A DNA stretch of 64,000 nucleotides from Poritiphilus flavus (GTDB lineage: Bacteria > Bacteroidota > Bacteroidia > Flavobacteriales > Flavobacteriaceae): contig NZ_WXYO01000002.1 of the NCBI RefSeq assembly GCF_009901585.1, positions 218,769 to 282,768 on the forward strand, given 5' to 3'. The notes below the pieces were generated by a model. The model had not been told where the DNA came from. It searched no databases and saw only the letters and a list, made by a program, of their open reading frames with translations. The translations under genes and the position numbers were made by a program. Below, in pieces: positions 35,662 to 44,503 of this stretch. Within the stretch, counting starts at the first letter, position 1, and each line of letters starts with the position of its first letter.

Positions 35662-37092
35662 CTAACTGTTCTTTACAGTCAGACCCATTTCCCGGCCTTT
35701 GGACAGTAGAAGTTTTTTAGCGGCCTCATAGTCGTTAGGAATGTCGCCTTCCAGAATAGCTTCTTTAATTGCTTCTTTCAGGATACCGATCTCTCGCGAG
35801 GGTTTTAGATCAAAGGTGGCCATGATCTCTTCTCCACTGATCGGAGGTTGGAAATTCCTTATGTGATCGCGCTCTTCCACCTCAATGATCTTTTGGCGGA
35901 CAAGCTGAAAGTTGTTTTTATAGCGCCTTTGTTTTTTGGGGTTTTTGGTTGTGATATCCGCCTCACACAGCGTCATCAGGTCATCTACGTGGTCTCCGGC
36001 ATCAAATACGAGGCGACGGATCGCTGAGTCTGTTACGTAGTCTTCTGAAAGGATCACGGGACGAGAACTCATCGCCACCATTTTTTGTACGAACTTCATT
36101 TTGTCGTTCAGTGGCATATGTAGCCTTTTAAAAAGCTTGTACACCATTTTGGCGCCTACAAATTCATGAGCATGGAAGGTCCATCCTATCTTTTTGTCAT
36201 ACCGCTTGGTTGGTGCCTTTCCAATATCGTGCAGCAAGGCGGCCCACCTTAGCCAGATATTATCCGTCGTCTTCGCGATATTATCCACTACCTCCAGCGT
36301 ATGCCAAAAATTGTCCTTGTGTTTTTGACCTTCCACTTCCTCAATGCCCTCCAGAGCCACGAGTTCCGGTAAAATATACTGTAATAGCTCTGTCTTATGT
36401 AACAATGCAAATCCCCTGGAAGGTTTTTCACTGCCCAGGATCTTGTGCAATTCTTCTACAATACGTTCCTTGGAGATTATCTTTATTCGTTCACGGTAGG
36501 CGGTAATGGCTTTCAGAGACTCAAGATCAATCGTAAAGTCCAATTGGGTCGAAAATCTGATAGCTCTAAGCATCCTCAAAGGATCATCGGAATAAGTGAT
36601 CCCGGGCTCCAGAGGAGTCTTTATGATCTTGTTCTTTAAGTCAGAGATCCCATTGAAAGGATCCAACAGATCTCCAAAATCCGAACCGTTTAGAGAAAAG
36701 GCAAGGGCGTTGATGGTAAAATCCCTGCGTTTCTGATCATCCTCCAGGGATCCGTCTTCTACTATAGGTTTTCTGCTGTTCCTTTGATAGCTCTCCTTGC
36801 GTGCGCCCACAAATTCGATTTCCAGCCCTTTGTGCCTTATCATGGCGGTCCCGAAATTCTTGAAGACTGAGATCTTGGGTTTTCCCGGTAAATGTTCAGC
36901 AAGTTTTTTGGCCAATTGAATCCCACTTCCTACGGTCACTATATCAATATCCTTTGGAGTACCCCTTTTTAACAGGTAGTCCCGGACAAAGCCGCCAATG
37001 ACATAGGATTCCAAAGACAATGCTTCTGAAGCTTCTCTTATCTCATTAAAAATTGGATCCTGCAGCGCTTCCTTGTAGTTTGTTCGGCTCAT
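35662..37092 (-). CDS. CCA tRNA nucleotidyltransferase / poly(A) polymerase family, with HD domain
   Basis: A 476-residue class II nucleotidyltransferase. The N-terminal catalytic domain has the nucleotide-binding GGFVRDYLLK and the DxD pair KDIDIV, then RRDFTINALAFSL. The tRNA-binding region includes DDPLRMLRAIRFS. An HD phosphohydrolase domain follows (LRWAALLHDIGKAPT ... FHAHEFVGAKM). CCA-adding versus poly(A)-adding activity cannot be told from sequence, but with no other copy in view CCA addition is likely. One base separates it from the threonylcarbamoyl-AMP synthase gene. Confidence 0.9.
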   Translation of the reverse strand: MSRTNYKEALQDPIFNEIREASEALSLESYVIGGFVRDYLLKRGTPKDIDIVTVGSGIQLAKKLAEHLPGKPKISVFKNFGTAMIRHKGLEIEFVGARKESYQRNSRKPIVEDGSLEDDQKRRDFTINALAFSLNGSDFGDLLDPFNGISDLKNKIIKTPLEPGITYSDDPLRMLRAIRFSTQLDFTIDLESLKAITAYRERIKIISKERIVEELHKILGSEKPSRGFALLHKTELLQYILPELVALEGIEEVEGQKHKDNFWHTLEVVDNIAKTTDNIWLRWAALLHDIGKAPTKRYDKKIGWTFHAHEFVGAKMVYKLFKRLHMPLNDKMKFVQKMVAMSSRPVILSEDYVTDSAIRRLVFDAGDHVDDLMTLCEADITTKNPKKQRRYKNNFQLVRQKIIEVEERDHIRNFQPPISGEEIMATFDLKPSREIGILKEAIKEAILEGDIPNDYEAAKKLLLSKGREMGLTVKNS

Positions 37093-37093
37093 T

Positions 37094-37666
37094 TTATTCC
37101 CTGATCACCTTCACTGTACCGTCATTGCTGAGCTTGATAATGGAGGACGGTTTGCTTTTGGTCAAATTGCGCTCCAAATTTACGACATAGTCCACACCTT
37201 TTAAAATCGGACCGCTGATCTCGGAAAATGACTTTGGAGTGGGCTGTCCTGCGAGATTTGCCGATGTGGATACAATAGGTTTTTTAAAAGCGGAGATCAG
37301 GTATTGGCAGAATTTGTCACTGGCAATGCGGATTGCCAGGGTATTATCTTCCGCAATGAGGTTAGAAGCTACACCTTTAGGTTGGTCATAAACAATGGTC
37401 GTGGGCTTAGACGAAAGGTCTATAATATCATATGCTGCTTCCGGTACCTTTTCCACATGCCGTTCCAGCATAGCGTCGTTGGAAACCAGGCAGATCAGGG
37501 CTTTGGAATCCGGCCTTTGCTTTAGCTCATATATCTTTTTTACCGCTTCTGCGTTAGACGCATCACAACCTATGCCCCATACAGTGTCCGTAGGATAGAG
37601 GATTAGGCCTCCACCGGAAAGAATTTCAAGGCAATTTTTTAATTCTGTTTGGAAGTTCCCCTCCAT
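37094..37666 (-). CDS. Threonylcarbamoyl-AMP synthase (TsaC/Sua5/YrdC family)
   Basis: Makes threonylcarbamoyl-AMP from threonine, bicarbonate and ATP for t6A37 tRNA modification. The 190-residue protein is a YrdC domain without the C-terminal Sua5 domain. The catalytic basic residues lie in GLILYPTDTVWGIGCDASNAE and KIYELKQRPDSKALICLV, followed by KPIVSTSANLAGQPTP. Its ATG shares a base with the NeuB-like gene's stop (TAATG), and the gene after it is another tRNA-acting enzyme. Translational coupling is likely. Confidence 0.92.
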   Translation of the reverse strand: MEGNFQTELKNCLEILSGGGLILYPTDTVWGIGCDASNAEAVKKIYELKQRPDSKALICLVSNDAMLERHVEKVPEAAYDIIDLSSKPTTIVYDQPKGVASNLIAEDNTLAIRIASDKFCQYLISAFKKPIVSTSANLAGQPTPKSFSEISGPILKGVDYVVNLERNLTKSKPSSIIKLSNDGTVKVIRE

Positions 37667-38535
37667 TATTTCTTGTATTTCAACTTTTCGCGTTGTACTT
37701 CTTCGATATCCAGAATATCCTTTTGCTTATAATTCAGGGCTTTATGGGTTGCCCTCAGATCCCGGCATAACTTGCGAAGCCCCATGGGTTCCAGAGAAGC
37801 CGCGTGGTCTGTCCCTTTCCATGTCCGGTCCAGGGTAAAGTGACGTTCAATGATATGAGCCCCAAGGGTGTAGGCGGCAACATCAACAGCAATCCCCAGG
37901 TGATGGCCGGAAAAACCAATGCTCTTTACCCGGTTTTGGTATTTTTCTTTGAGTTTCAGGATATCAAGCAAACAGATATCTTCAAATGGAACGGGGTAAC
38001 CCGAAGTACAATTGTATACCACAAGATCCTGGTTGCGACCCCTTTCTTCGAAAAAGTCGACCAGGGAATCAATTTCATCCTTAGTGGTCATTCCTGTAGA
38101 GATATGGAGTTCTCCCTGGTAGTTATCGCACAACCAACCCAGCATTTCGAAATTGTTGTTACAGGCAGACGGGATTTTTATAAAATCCGGCTGAATACTC
38201 GAAATCTCTTTGGCAGAGGTAGTTTCCCAAACCGAAGTAGAATAGGTAATACCTACCTCTTCGCAATACGCCTTAAGTTCCCGGTGTTGGTCTACATCAA
38301 ATTCAAGGAATTCCCTATGCGCCCCGTAGGTGTTGCCATAGGCGTTGATAGGATTTGGGTGAGGTGCGTTGTATTGTTCCTCAGTAAGCAATTCACGGTT
38401 ATGCCTTTTCTGGAACTTTACAGCATTGGCGTTACCAAATATCTTAGCCATATTGATCAGCTCTTTGGCAATTTTCATATCGCCTTTATGATTGCAACCA
38501 ATCTCAGCAATTATATAGGGTTCTTTATAGGTCAT
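37666..38535 (-). CDS. NeuB-like nonulosonate synthase lacking the SAF domain
   Basis: A TIM-barrel enzyme that condenses PEP with an N-acyl-hexosamine (or its phosphate) to a nine-carbon 2-oxo acid such as N-acetylneuraminate. EIGCNHKGDMKIAKELI, VKFQKR, TSVWETTSAKEI, IKIPSACNNNFEMLGWL, HISTGMTT and SIGFSGHHLGIAVDVAAYTLGAHIIERHFTLD are family motifs. The protein is 289 residues; the usual family is about 335-350 residues with a C-terminal antifreeze-like SAF domain of about 60. That domain is absent here. No UDP-GlcNAc 2-epimerase (NeuC) gene is in the window, so the product could be neuraminate, KDN-like or another nonulosonate. Confidence 0.85.
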   Translation of the reverse strand: MTYKEPYIIAEIGCNHKGDMKIAKELINMAKIFGNANAVKFQKRHNRELLTEEQYNAPHPNPINAYGNTYGAHREFLEFDVDQHRELKAYCEEVGITYSTSVWETTSAKEISSIQPDFIKIPSACNNNFEMLGWLCDNYQGELHISTGMTTKDEIDSLVDFFEERGRNQDLVVYNCTSGYPVPFEDICLLDILKLKEKYQNRVKSIGFSGHHLGIAVDVAAYTLGAHIIERHFTLDRTWKGTDHAASLEPMGLRKLCRDLRATHKALNYKQKDILDIEEVQREKLKYKK

Positions 38536-39694
38536 TAAATCTAAGGTTATAGTTCATAATAAATTCGGTCGCTTCTCTAATAGCACCCTGGGCCGAGCTG
38601 CTCTTTAGTACCAGATCCGCATGGTAAGACACCATCCTGGTGGCATTAGCCGGGCTAATGGACCATCCTACCCTGAGCATATTGGCAAGATCATTTACAT
38701 CATCTCCCATATACGCAATCTCTCCCGGGCTGAGCTTATGTTCCTTGCAGAAGTTCTCCAAAAAAGCATACTTGTCTTTTACGCCAAGAAATACGTGTTC
38801 TATCTTAAGTTTTTTCATTCTGCTCGCAACGACCTGGGAGTTTTCTGAGGTCATAACGATGACCTGTACTCCATGCTGGCGTATAATCTCCAGACCCATC
38901 CCATCACGAATATCAAAGACCTTAGAAAGTTCTCCATCGGCGCTGTAAGTTACCTGACCATCTGTGAATACCCCGTCTACATCCAGAACCAAATGGGTGA
39001 TCCGCTCTAGTTTTTTACTCGATTTAAAACTGGAGATGATAAGTTGTTCTACCAGCTGCCAATCCGTTTCCGAATCAATTTCAACCAGGGTGTTCTCCGG
39101 CATTTCGATAGTGCCGATCTTGCCGCTTAAACGGTTTTTTGAGCTTGTAAGAGCTGATTTTGTCGTACAATACACCGCCCCGTTTTCCATAAGAAGCCCC
39201 TCGAAATCTTGTCGCCTGGGCCTGTTTTTATAGTCGTAATTCAGGCTTTTACCGTCTTCAGACCAGATAAATCGATGCGTTCGTACAACACTTAGCACTG
39301 CATCGAGGTCCTTGTTCTGCAGCATGTCCAGGGCAGCGTTTATATCGGATCTACGGGTTAAGGGTGAGGTCGCCTGGAGCATGCAAAAGACATCAAAATC
39401 CACCCTGGAAGTTTCACAGAATTCCAGAATGGCGTCTTCAGTTGAAGCAGTATCCGAGGCGTTCTCGGCAGATCGCTTTATGCAGGAAACTTTGGATGAC
39501 CAGGAGTAGTTTGCATTGACATAGGCCATGATATCCTCATCGTCCGTAAAAATAAAAACCTGGTCCAGATCGGAGAACAAGGCTTCGGACAGAACCCAAC
39601 TGAATAGCGGACGCCCCAGCAACTTTTTCTTATTCTTACCGGGTATCCCCTTGGAGTTCTTTCGAAGGGGTATAAAACCTATAGCTTTAGACAT
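38525..39694 (-). CDS. Bifunctional CMP-nonulosonate synthetase / HAD phosphatase
   Basis: A 389-residue fusion. Residues 1-230 are a NeuA-type cytidylyltransferase: IPLRKNSKGIPGKNKKKL (CTP loop), VFIFTDDEDI, FCMLQATSPLTRRSDI. Residues 232-389 are a KdsC-like HAD phosphatase: nucleophile motif DVDGVFTDG (238-246), DIRDGMGLEIIRQHG, MTSENSQVV, and metal motif GDDVND (330-335). Vertebrate CMP-sialic acid synthetases have the same order of domains. The phosphatase could dephosphorylate a 9-phosphate product of the neighbouring synthase. It overlaps the NeuB-like gene by 11 bases. Confidence 0.87.
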   Translation of the reverse strand: MSKAIGFIPLRKNSKGIPGKNKKKLLGRPLFSWVLSEALFSDLDQVFIFTDDEDIMAYVNANYSWSSKVSCIKRSAENASDTASTEDAILEFCETSRVDFDVFCMLQATSPLTRRSDINAALDMLQNKDLDAVLSVVRTHRFIWSEDGKSLNYDYKNRPRRQDFEGLLMENGAVYCTTKSALTSSKNRLSGKIGTIEMPENTLVEIDSETDWQLVEQLIISSFKSSKKLERITHLVLDVDGVFTDGQVTYSADGELSKVFDIRDGMGLEIIRQHGVQVIVMTSENSQVVASRMKKLKIEHVFLGVKDKYAFLENFCKEHKLSPGEIAYMGDDVNDLANMLRVGWSISPANATRMVSYHADLVLKSSSAQGAIREATEFIMNYNLRFNDL

Positions 39695-39717
39695 ACTTTC
39701 TTTTTATTGATTCAACG

Positions 39718-40761
39718 CTAAGGTTCCTCAACCATATTTTTAATGAGATCGCGCGTCGCTTTGACCGTAAATTTATCCAAATATTCCTTACCCAGAAAAT
39801 GGCGTTTCTTCACGATCTCCAGATTAGATAGGGCCGTGGAAAAGAGCGTATATCCGCTTTCAAAGAAGAATCCTTCTCTAAGCCCGAGAATTTCAATAGG
39901 AAATAGTGCTGGTAACACGGTTATTTGCCTAAAGTGCTCTTTGTAATCGGTTAATTCTCTGGGATGGGTCTTTAGGATGATGTTCATTTCCTTTGGAATA
40001 CCTTCTATAACGGAGCGGTATATGCCAATTTTGGTCGCTTCATCTTTTACCACCTTGTCTTCCGATATGGGCTGAGTCAGGACCAGGGCGTTTTTGTCTC
40101 CTTCTATTTTAAAATCGCTTTCCGGGATAAAGATCTCGAATAGCTCCTGCTTGATCTGTGCATCGAGCTTGGCGACTTCTTTCTTAATATTTAGCTCAAT
40201 GGCCTTATTTCTTATGCCTGGAGGTAATCTGTCGGGGAATTGGGCATAAATGGTTTCTACCTGCTTGTCAAAACCTCCTCCTATGGGGGTTTTGGTGACG
40301 TACGATTTGACGAATTGCTCGAACGAGGTATGCCGCTGGCTGTAGGTTCTTGCTCCATCCTCTATCATATTTATGGGTTTTCCCGCAAATTCATACAAAA
40401 AATAGCTTTTACTGGAGTCTGTATCACAGAGATAGAGATCTGACTGATCAATGAAGTTTTTTTCCTGCAACAAAGCCGGATGCCTGGCTTCCAGATAGGG
40501 GATAAGCGTTTTTTTTCTCCTCAGGGAATAGTTGAATTTTCCCAGTGCCGCAACATGGTCCCGCCGCTCTGAAATTATATACACGGCGCGAAAATACTTC
40601 CGGGTTAGTCGAGGAATAAGCAGTTCTATCATGGGAGTACTCTCTACCAGGAAGAGTATATTTTCACCAACATTTTTAGGGGCGTAACCACTGGCTCTAA
40701 TGATGTGAAGGAGCGAAAGGTAGATGTGATAAATGGTTGAACCTACATAGGTACGTCGCAT
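39718..40761 (-). CDS. Glycosyltransferase, GT52/polysialyltransferase-like
   Basis: A 347-residue protein whose layout fits CMP-sialate-using GT52 transferases: N-terminal Rossmann-like ENILFLVESTPMIELLIPRL, a middle segment with LCDTDSSKSYFLYEFAGKPINMIEDGARTY, then NALVLTQPISED and IILKTHPRE, with FFFESGYTLFSTALSNL near the end. The neighbouring CMP-sugar genes support use of a CMP-nonulosonate to decorate a surface glycan. The ATG at 40761 is used; an upstream TTG at 40797 would add 12 residues. The family call is tentative. Confidence 0.7.
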   Translation of the reverse strand: MRRTYVGSTIYHIYLSLLHIIRASGYAPKNVGENILFLVESTPMIELLIPRLTRKYFRAVYIISERRDHVAALGKFNYSLRRKKTLIPYLEARHPALLQEKNFIDQSDLYLCDTDSSKSYFLYEFAGKPINMIEDGARTYSQRHTSFEQFVKSYVTKTPIGGGFDKQVETIYAQFPDRLPPGIRNKAIELNIKKEVAKLDAQIKQELFEIFIPESDFKIEGDKNALVLTQPISEDKVVKDEATKIGIYRSVIEGIPKEMNIILKTHPRELTDYKEHFRQITVLPALFPIEILGLREGFFFESGYTLFSTALSNLEIVKKRHFLGKEYLDKFTVKATRDLIKNMVEEP

Positions 40762-40802
40762 ATAAAAATCCGGAATTTTATTGGAGATGGTATGCAAAAA
40801 AC

Positions 40803-40810
40803 TACATTTG
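40803..40810 (+). promoter_or_regulatory. -7 box for the plus-strand GT2 gene
   Basis: TACATTTG matches TAnnTTTG, 27 bp before the ATG at 40838. It lies back to back with minus-strand boxes for the GT52-like gene. Confidence 0.55.
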
Positions 40811-40827
40811 CAAAAGTAGCAAAATTA
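40811..40827 (-). promoter_or_regulatory. Two -7 boxes for the GT52-like gene
   Basis: On the minus strand, TACTTTTG (40811-40818) and TAATTTTG (40820-40827) both match TAnnTTTG. They sit within a 76-bp divergent region with the plus-strand GT2 gene. Confidence 0.5.
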
Positions 40828-40837
40828 GAAAACTTTA

Positions 40838-41650
40838 ATGAGCAGCTTAAGTGTTGTCGTTAGCACATATAATAAACCGGAGTGGTTGGAGAAGGTACTC
40901 TGGGGCTTTCAGTGTCAGACCTATAAGGATTTTGAGCTGATAGTCGCGGACGATGGTTCCGGACCCGAGACCAGGGATCTCATTAATGCCATGAAGGAAA
41001 AGGTGTCTTATGACCTTATACATGTATGGCAGGAGGATGATGGCTTTCAGAAATGCAGGATCCTTAACAAAGCGATCGTTGCGAGCAATACCGATTATAT
41101 TGTTATGACCGATGGGGATTGCATTCCCCGTGAGGATTTCGTTCAGGTACATTATATCAACAAAGAACCCGGATATTTTATTTCCGGTGGCTATTATATG
41201 TTGCCGATGAACATTTCCAACATAATTACGCTTGAGGATATTGAAAAGCAAAACTGTTTCAATATTCAGTGGCTGAAAGAGAAAGGCATCCCCAAAACCT
41301 TTAAGAACACTAAGCTTACCGCCAGAGGTTTTATTTCCACCTTTTTCAACACCTTCACGCCCACCAATGCCAGCTGGAATGGCCACAATTCTTCCGGTTG
41401 GAAAAAGGATATATTAAACGTTAATGGTTTTGACGAACGCATGCAATACGGGGGCGAAGACAGGGAATTCGGAGAGCGCCTAATCAATTTTGGGGTGAAA
41501 TCCAAGCAATTGCGGTACAGCGCCGTATGTGTTCACCTGGATCACGAACGCGGATATAAAACACCTGAGGCTATTGCTAAAAATATGGTGATCAGAAAAG
41601 AGGTAAGGCAGAAAAAGAGCGTATGGACCTATTATGGCATTACTAAGTAG
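40838..41650 (+). CDS. Family 2 glycosyltransferase with C-terminal galactosyltransferase-like domain
   Basis: A 270-residue GT-A enzyme. N-terminal SLSVVVSTYNKPEWLEKVL and LIVADDGSG bind the nucleotide sugar; the metal-binding DGD motif is in YIVMTDGDCIPR. The C-terminal half has NGFDERMQYGGEDREFGERL, the ED-bearing acceptor-site motif of chondroitin-polymerase-like and galactosyltransferase-like GT2 enzymes. It faces the minus-strand cluster across a divergent promoter region and ends 19 bases inside the convergent GT2 gene. Confidence 0.85.
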   Translation: MSSLSVVVSTYNKPEWLEKVLWGFQCQTYKDFELIVADDGSGPETRDLINAMKEKVSYDLIHVWQEDDGFQKCRILNKAIVASNTDYIVMTDGDCIPREDFVQVHYINKEPGYFISGGYYMLPMNISNIITLEDIEKQNCFNIQWLKEKGIPKTFKNTKLTARGFISTFFNTFTPTNASWNGHNSSGWKKDILNVNGFDERMQYGGEDREFGERLINFGVKSKQLRYSAVCVHLDHERGYKTPEAIAKNMVIRKEVRQKKSVWTYYGITK

Positions 41651-42426
41651 TAAGCCAGCTCGTTTTTCTTTTCCAGTTTTTTGAGTTCACGGTAGCGCTC
41701 TAAATCGCTAAGGGCGTTGAGATAACAGATGGTTACACCCTTTTTACCGTCCAGAATACCTAACCTTAAAATATAGTGATTGAAAAACTTCCAAAACGGT
41801 TTAAAGACCAGGGAGGCGAAATTGAACCTTCTTTCCCTATAAAAATCTTCTTTGGCCTTTAGCCTGCCGTATTTGAGCATTTTTTTCTTGTAATCCTCAA
41901 AGCTTTTATAGCAGAAATGCGTTAGTTTTTCCTTTAAGATACCGGATTTTCCATCTACTACCAGAGTTTCATGAACTATCTTCTTGTCGGAGAACTGGGC
42001 TTTGCTCTTACGGAATAAGCGGTAATTTTTGTCTGTTTGCCATCCGCTGAAATGAAGTGGCTCATTCTGAAACATAAATTTTCTGTAGAACCAGTAGGCC
42101 ACGCAGTCGGTTTTGCTGTTTACAGTGGCTAAAATTTCCTCTCTTAATTTATGCGATACTACTTCGTCCGCATCCAGGAAAAGCACCCAATCATAGGTAG
42201 CCTGTTTCAGGGCGAAAGATTTTTGAAGTGTAAAATTCGAAAAAGGATGTTGGATAACTTTAACCTTTGGATGGATCTGAAGGTATTCATAGGTTCCGTC
42301 CGTGCTGTAGGAATCTACAACGATAATTTCGTCGGCAAAAGAGACAGATTCAATACATTTTTCAATATAACCTATTTCGTTATAGGTAATAATGAGCGCC
42401 GATATTTTTTCCTTAGGGTTGCTCAT
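41632..42426 (-). CDS. Family 2 glycosyltransferase, WaaE/LPS-core type
   Basis: A 264-residue GT2 enzyme. ISALIITYNEIGYIEKCIESVSFADEIIVVDSYSTDGT and VLFLDADEVVS are typical of the WaaE/KdtX group that adds glucose to lipopolysaccharide inner core. A tail with KTDCVAYWFYRKFMFQNEPLHFSGWQTDKNYRLF and FKPFWKFFNHYILRLGILDGKKG supports that. No signal peptide is seen. It overlaps the convergent GT2 gene by 19 bases and has its own promoter. Confidence 0.85.
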   Translation of the reverse strand: MSNPKEKISALIITYNEIGYIEKCIESVSFADEIIVVDSYSTDGTYEYLQIHPKVKVIQHPFSNFTLQKSFALKQATYDWVLFLDADEVVSHKLREEILATVNSKTDCVAYWFYRKFMFQNEPLHFSGWQTDKNYRLFRKSKAQFSDKKIVHETLVVDGKSGILKEKLTHFCYKSFEDYKKKMLKYGRLKAKEDFYRERRFNFASLVFKPFWKFFNHYILRLGILDGKKGVTICYLNALSDLERYRELKKLEKKNELAYYLVMP

Positions 42427-42463
42427 AAACTGGTTATAAGTAGGGCGGTTCGGTTAACTTCAA

Positions 42464-42471
42464 CAAAGTTA
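42464..42471 (-). promoter_or_regulatory. -7 box for the WaaE-like gene
   Basis: TAACTTTG on the minus strand matches TAnnTTTG, 38 bp before the ATG at 42426. Confidence 0.5.
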
Positions 42472-42522
42472 TAACTAAAAAAAATTCAAAAAAGTATATG
42501 CAACTATATTTTTCTTACAAAG

Positions 42523-43338
42523 TTATACAGCCACGTCATATTCCCTCAGAGCGTTGTTCAGAGAGGTCTTCTTGTCCGTACTCTCTTTTCTTGTACCAAT
42601 AATCAGGGCACAAGGCACTTGAAACTCACCTGCCGGAAACTCTTTTGAGTAACTACCTGGTATAACAACTGAACGTGCAGGAACCCTACCTTTGTATTCC
42701 ATTGGGGTATCGGAAGTCACGTCTATGATCTTGGTAGAAGCCGTTAAAACAACGTTGGCTCCAAGAACTGCTTCCCTTTCTACCCGAACACCTTCAACAA
42801 CTATGCAGCGGCTTCCAATAAAGGCATTGTCTTCTATGATCACAGGGGCAGCTTGAAGGGGTTCCAGTACGCCGCCAATTCCTACTCCTCCACTGAGATG
42901 CACATGTTTCCCGATCTGGGCGCAACTGCCTACCGTGGCCCAGGTATCTACCATGGTACCTTCGTCTACATAGGCTCCTATATTCACATAACTAGGCATA
43001 AGGATGGTCCCCGGCGAAATATACGCCCCATGGCGGGCAACCGCGTGAGGTACCACACGTATACCCTTGGTTTTATAATCTCTTTTTAAGGGTATTTTGT
43101 CGTGATACTCAAATATGCCTACTTCATGAGTTTCCATTTTTTGGATAGGAAAGTACATGACCACAGCCTTTTTGACCCATTCGTTGATTTGCCACTCATC
43201 GCCGGCAGGTTCCGCGCAGCGAAGTGTTCCTTCATCTATCAGATCGATTACTTTTCTGATGTCTTCCTGTACGGTTTTCTCTTTCAGCAAATCGCGATTT
43301 TCCCATGCCTTTTCAATGGTTTCTCTTAATTGGGTCAT
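42523..43338 (-). CDS. dapD: Tetrahydrodipicolinate N-succinyltransferase
   Basis: Transfers succinyl from CoA to tetrahydrodipicolinate in the diaminopimelate/lysine pathway, so it supplies the substrate chain for the lysA product at 14355. At 271 residues it is full length. The left-handed beta-helix hexapeptides run from about HGAYISPGTILMPSYVNIGAYVDEGTMVDTWATVGSCAQIG to VHLSGGVGIGGVLEPLQAAPVIIEDNAFIGSRCIVVEGV. The C-terminal lid is RSVVIPGSYSKEF. It is divergent from ruvX. Confidence 0.97.
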   Translation of the reverse strand: MTQLRETIEKAWENRDLLKEKTVQEDIRKVIDLIDEGTLRCAEPAGDEWQINEWVKKAVVMYFPIQKMETHEVGIFEYHDKIPLKRDYKTKGIRVVPHAVARHGAYISPGTILMPSYVNIGAYVDEGTMVDTWATVGSCAQIGKHVHLSGGVGIGGVLEPLQAAPVIIEDNAFIGSRCIVVEGVRVEREAVLGANVVLTASTKIIDVTSDTPMEYKGRVPARSVVIPGSYSKEFPAGEFQVPCALIIGTRKESTDKKTSLNNALREYDVAV

Positions 43339-43359
43339 GCCGTTTTCTTAAATTATCGA

Positions 43360-43367
43360 CAAATATA
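43360..43367 (-). promoter_or_regulatory. dapD promoter -7 box
   Basis: TATATTTG on the minus strand matches TAnnTTTG, 21 bp before the dapD ATG. Confidence 0.6.
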
Positions 43368-43421
43368 AGCCGAAGCATTGTAATTCAGTTGTCGAAACCT
43401 CAGTTATAACAATTTATCCGT

Positions 43422-43429
43422 TATTTTTG
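43422..43429 (+). promoter_or_regulatory. ruvX promoter -7 box
   Basis: TATTTTTG matches TAnnTTTG. The predicted start of transcription is near 43436, which excludes a TTG at 43427 as the translation start of ruvX and leaves a leader of about 9 nt. Confidence 0.6.
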
Positions 43430-43444
43430 CAAAAATTTTTGAAT

Positions 43445-43861
43445 TTGGCAAGAATCCTGGCTCTGGATTATGGAAGTAAAAGAACCGGTATAGCGGTTAC
43501 AGATGAGTTACAGCTGATAGCTTCAGGTCTGACTACCGTGCCGACCTCAGATCTCATGGAATTTCTAACGGATTATCTCGCTGAAGAGAAAGTGGAGAAA
43601 CTCGTCGTGGGTGAACCCAAACAAATGGATAATTCGGTTTCGGAATCTGAGGAAATGATCCTGGGTTTTATAGAAAAATGGACAAAAACCTTTCCGGCAG
43701 TACCGGTGGAGCGCCAGGATGAAAGATTTACGTCTAAATTAGCCGTTGCCAGCATGGTAGAACAAGGCATCAAAAAGAAACGTCGCAGGGAGAAGGACCT
43801 GGTTGATGAAATAAGTGCCGTACTGATTTTACAGGCATACTTAAACAGAATAAAGAAATGA
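43445..43861 (+). CDS. ruvX: RuvX/YqgF Holliday junction resolvase-like nuclease
   Basis: An RNase H-fold nuclease implicated in 16S rRNA end processing and Holliday junction cleavage. The protein has 138 residues if it starts at the TTG at 43445. That gives ARILALDYGSKRTGIAVTD, the family N-terminus with the first catalytic Asp; there is no in-frame ATG. The second acidic motif is in VVGEPKQMDNS, and VDEISAVLILQAYL closes the domain. It overlaps def as ATGA, so translation is coupled. Confidence 0.9.
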   Translation: MARILALDYGSKRTGIAVTDELQLIASGLTTVPTSDLMEFLTDYLAEEKVEKLVVGEPKQMDNSVSESEEMILGFIEKWTKTFPAVPVERQDERFTSKLAVASMVEQGIKKKRRREKDLVDEISAVLILQAYLNRIKK

Positions 43862-44448
43862 CATTACCTATAGTTGCTTATGGTGATCCGGTTTTGAGAA
43901 AGGTCGGAAAAGACATTCCCAAAGATTACCCGAAATTGAAGGAATTAATTGCCAATATGTGGGAGACCATGTATAAGGCCAGCGGCGTGGGTCTGGCTGC
44001 GCCCCAGGTAGGACTTCCCATCCGTCTTTTTTTGGTCGACACATCCCCTTTTGCGGATGATGAAGACTTAACGCCTGAGGAACAAGAGCTTTTAAAAAAC
44101 TTTAAAAGGGTTTTTATAAATGCCAAAATGGGAGAGGAGACCGGGGATAACTGGACTTTCAATGAAGGCTGTTTAAGCATTCCGGATATCCGTGAGGACG
44201 TCAGCCGAAAAGATACCATCACCATTACTTACCAGGACGAGAAGTTTAACACCTTTACCGAAACCTATGATGGACTGCTTGCCAGAGTGATACAGCACGA
44301 GTATGATCATATTGAAGGGATCTTGTTCACCGATAAGCTTTCTTCTTTAAAAAAGAGATTGCTCAAAGGAAAGCTCTCCAATATTTCCAAAGGAAAGATC
44401 AATGTTGATTACAGAATGCGCTTTCCGGCCTTGAAAAAAGGACGTTAA
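43858..44448 (+). CDS. def: Peptide deformylase
   Basis: Removes the formyl group from nascent peptides. The three family motifs are present: GVGLAAPQVG (43-52), EGCLSIP (103-109, Cys105 as metal ligand) and QHEYDH (146-151, His147 and His151 as metal ligands, Glu148 catalytic). At 196 residues it carries an insertion between the first two motifs (DTSPFADDEDLTPEEQELLKN region), as in other Bacteroidota deformylases. The tail is basic. Confidence 0.97.
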   Translation: MTLPIVAYGDPVLRKVGKDIPKDYPKLKELIANMWETMYKASGVGLAAPQVGLPIRLFLVDTSPFADDEDLTPEEQELLKNFKRVFINAKMGEETGDNWTFNEGCLSIPDIREDVSRKDTITITYQDEKFNTFTETYDGLLARVIQHEYDHIEGILFTDKLSSLKKRLLKGKLSNISKGKINVDYRMRFPALKKGR

Positions 44449-44503
44449 ACAGAATTATAATTCTTTAGAAAAGTTTCATCTTTGCCCTGAATACGATTAA
44501 GAA

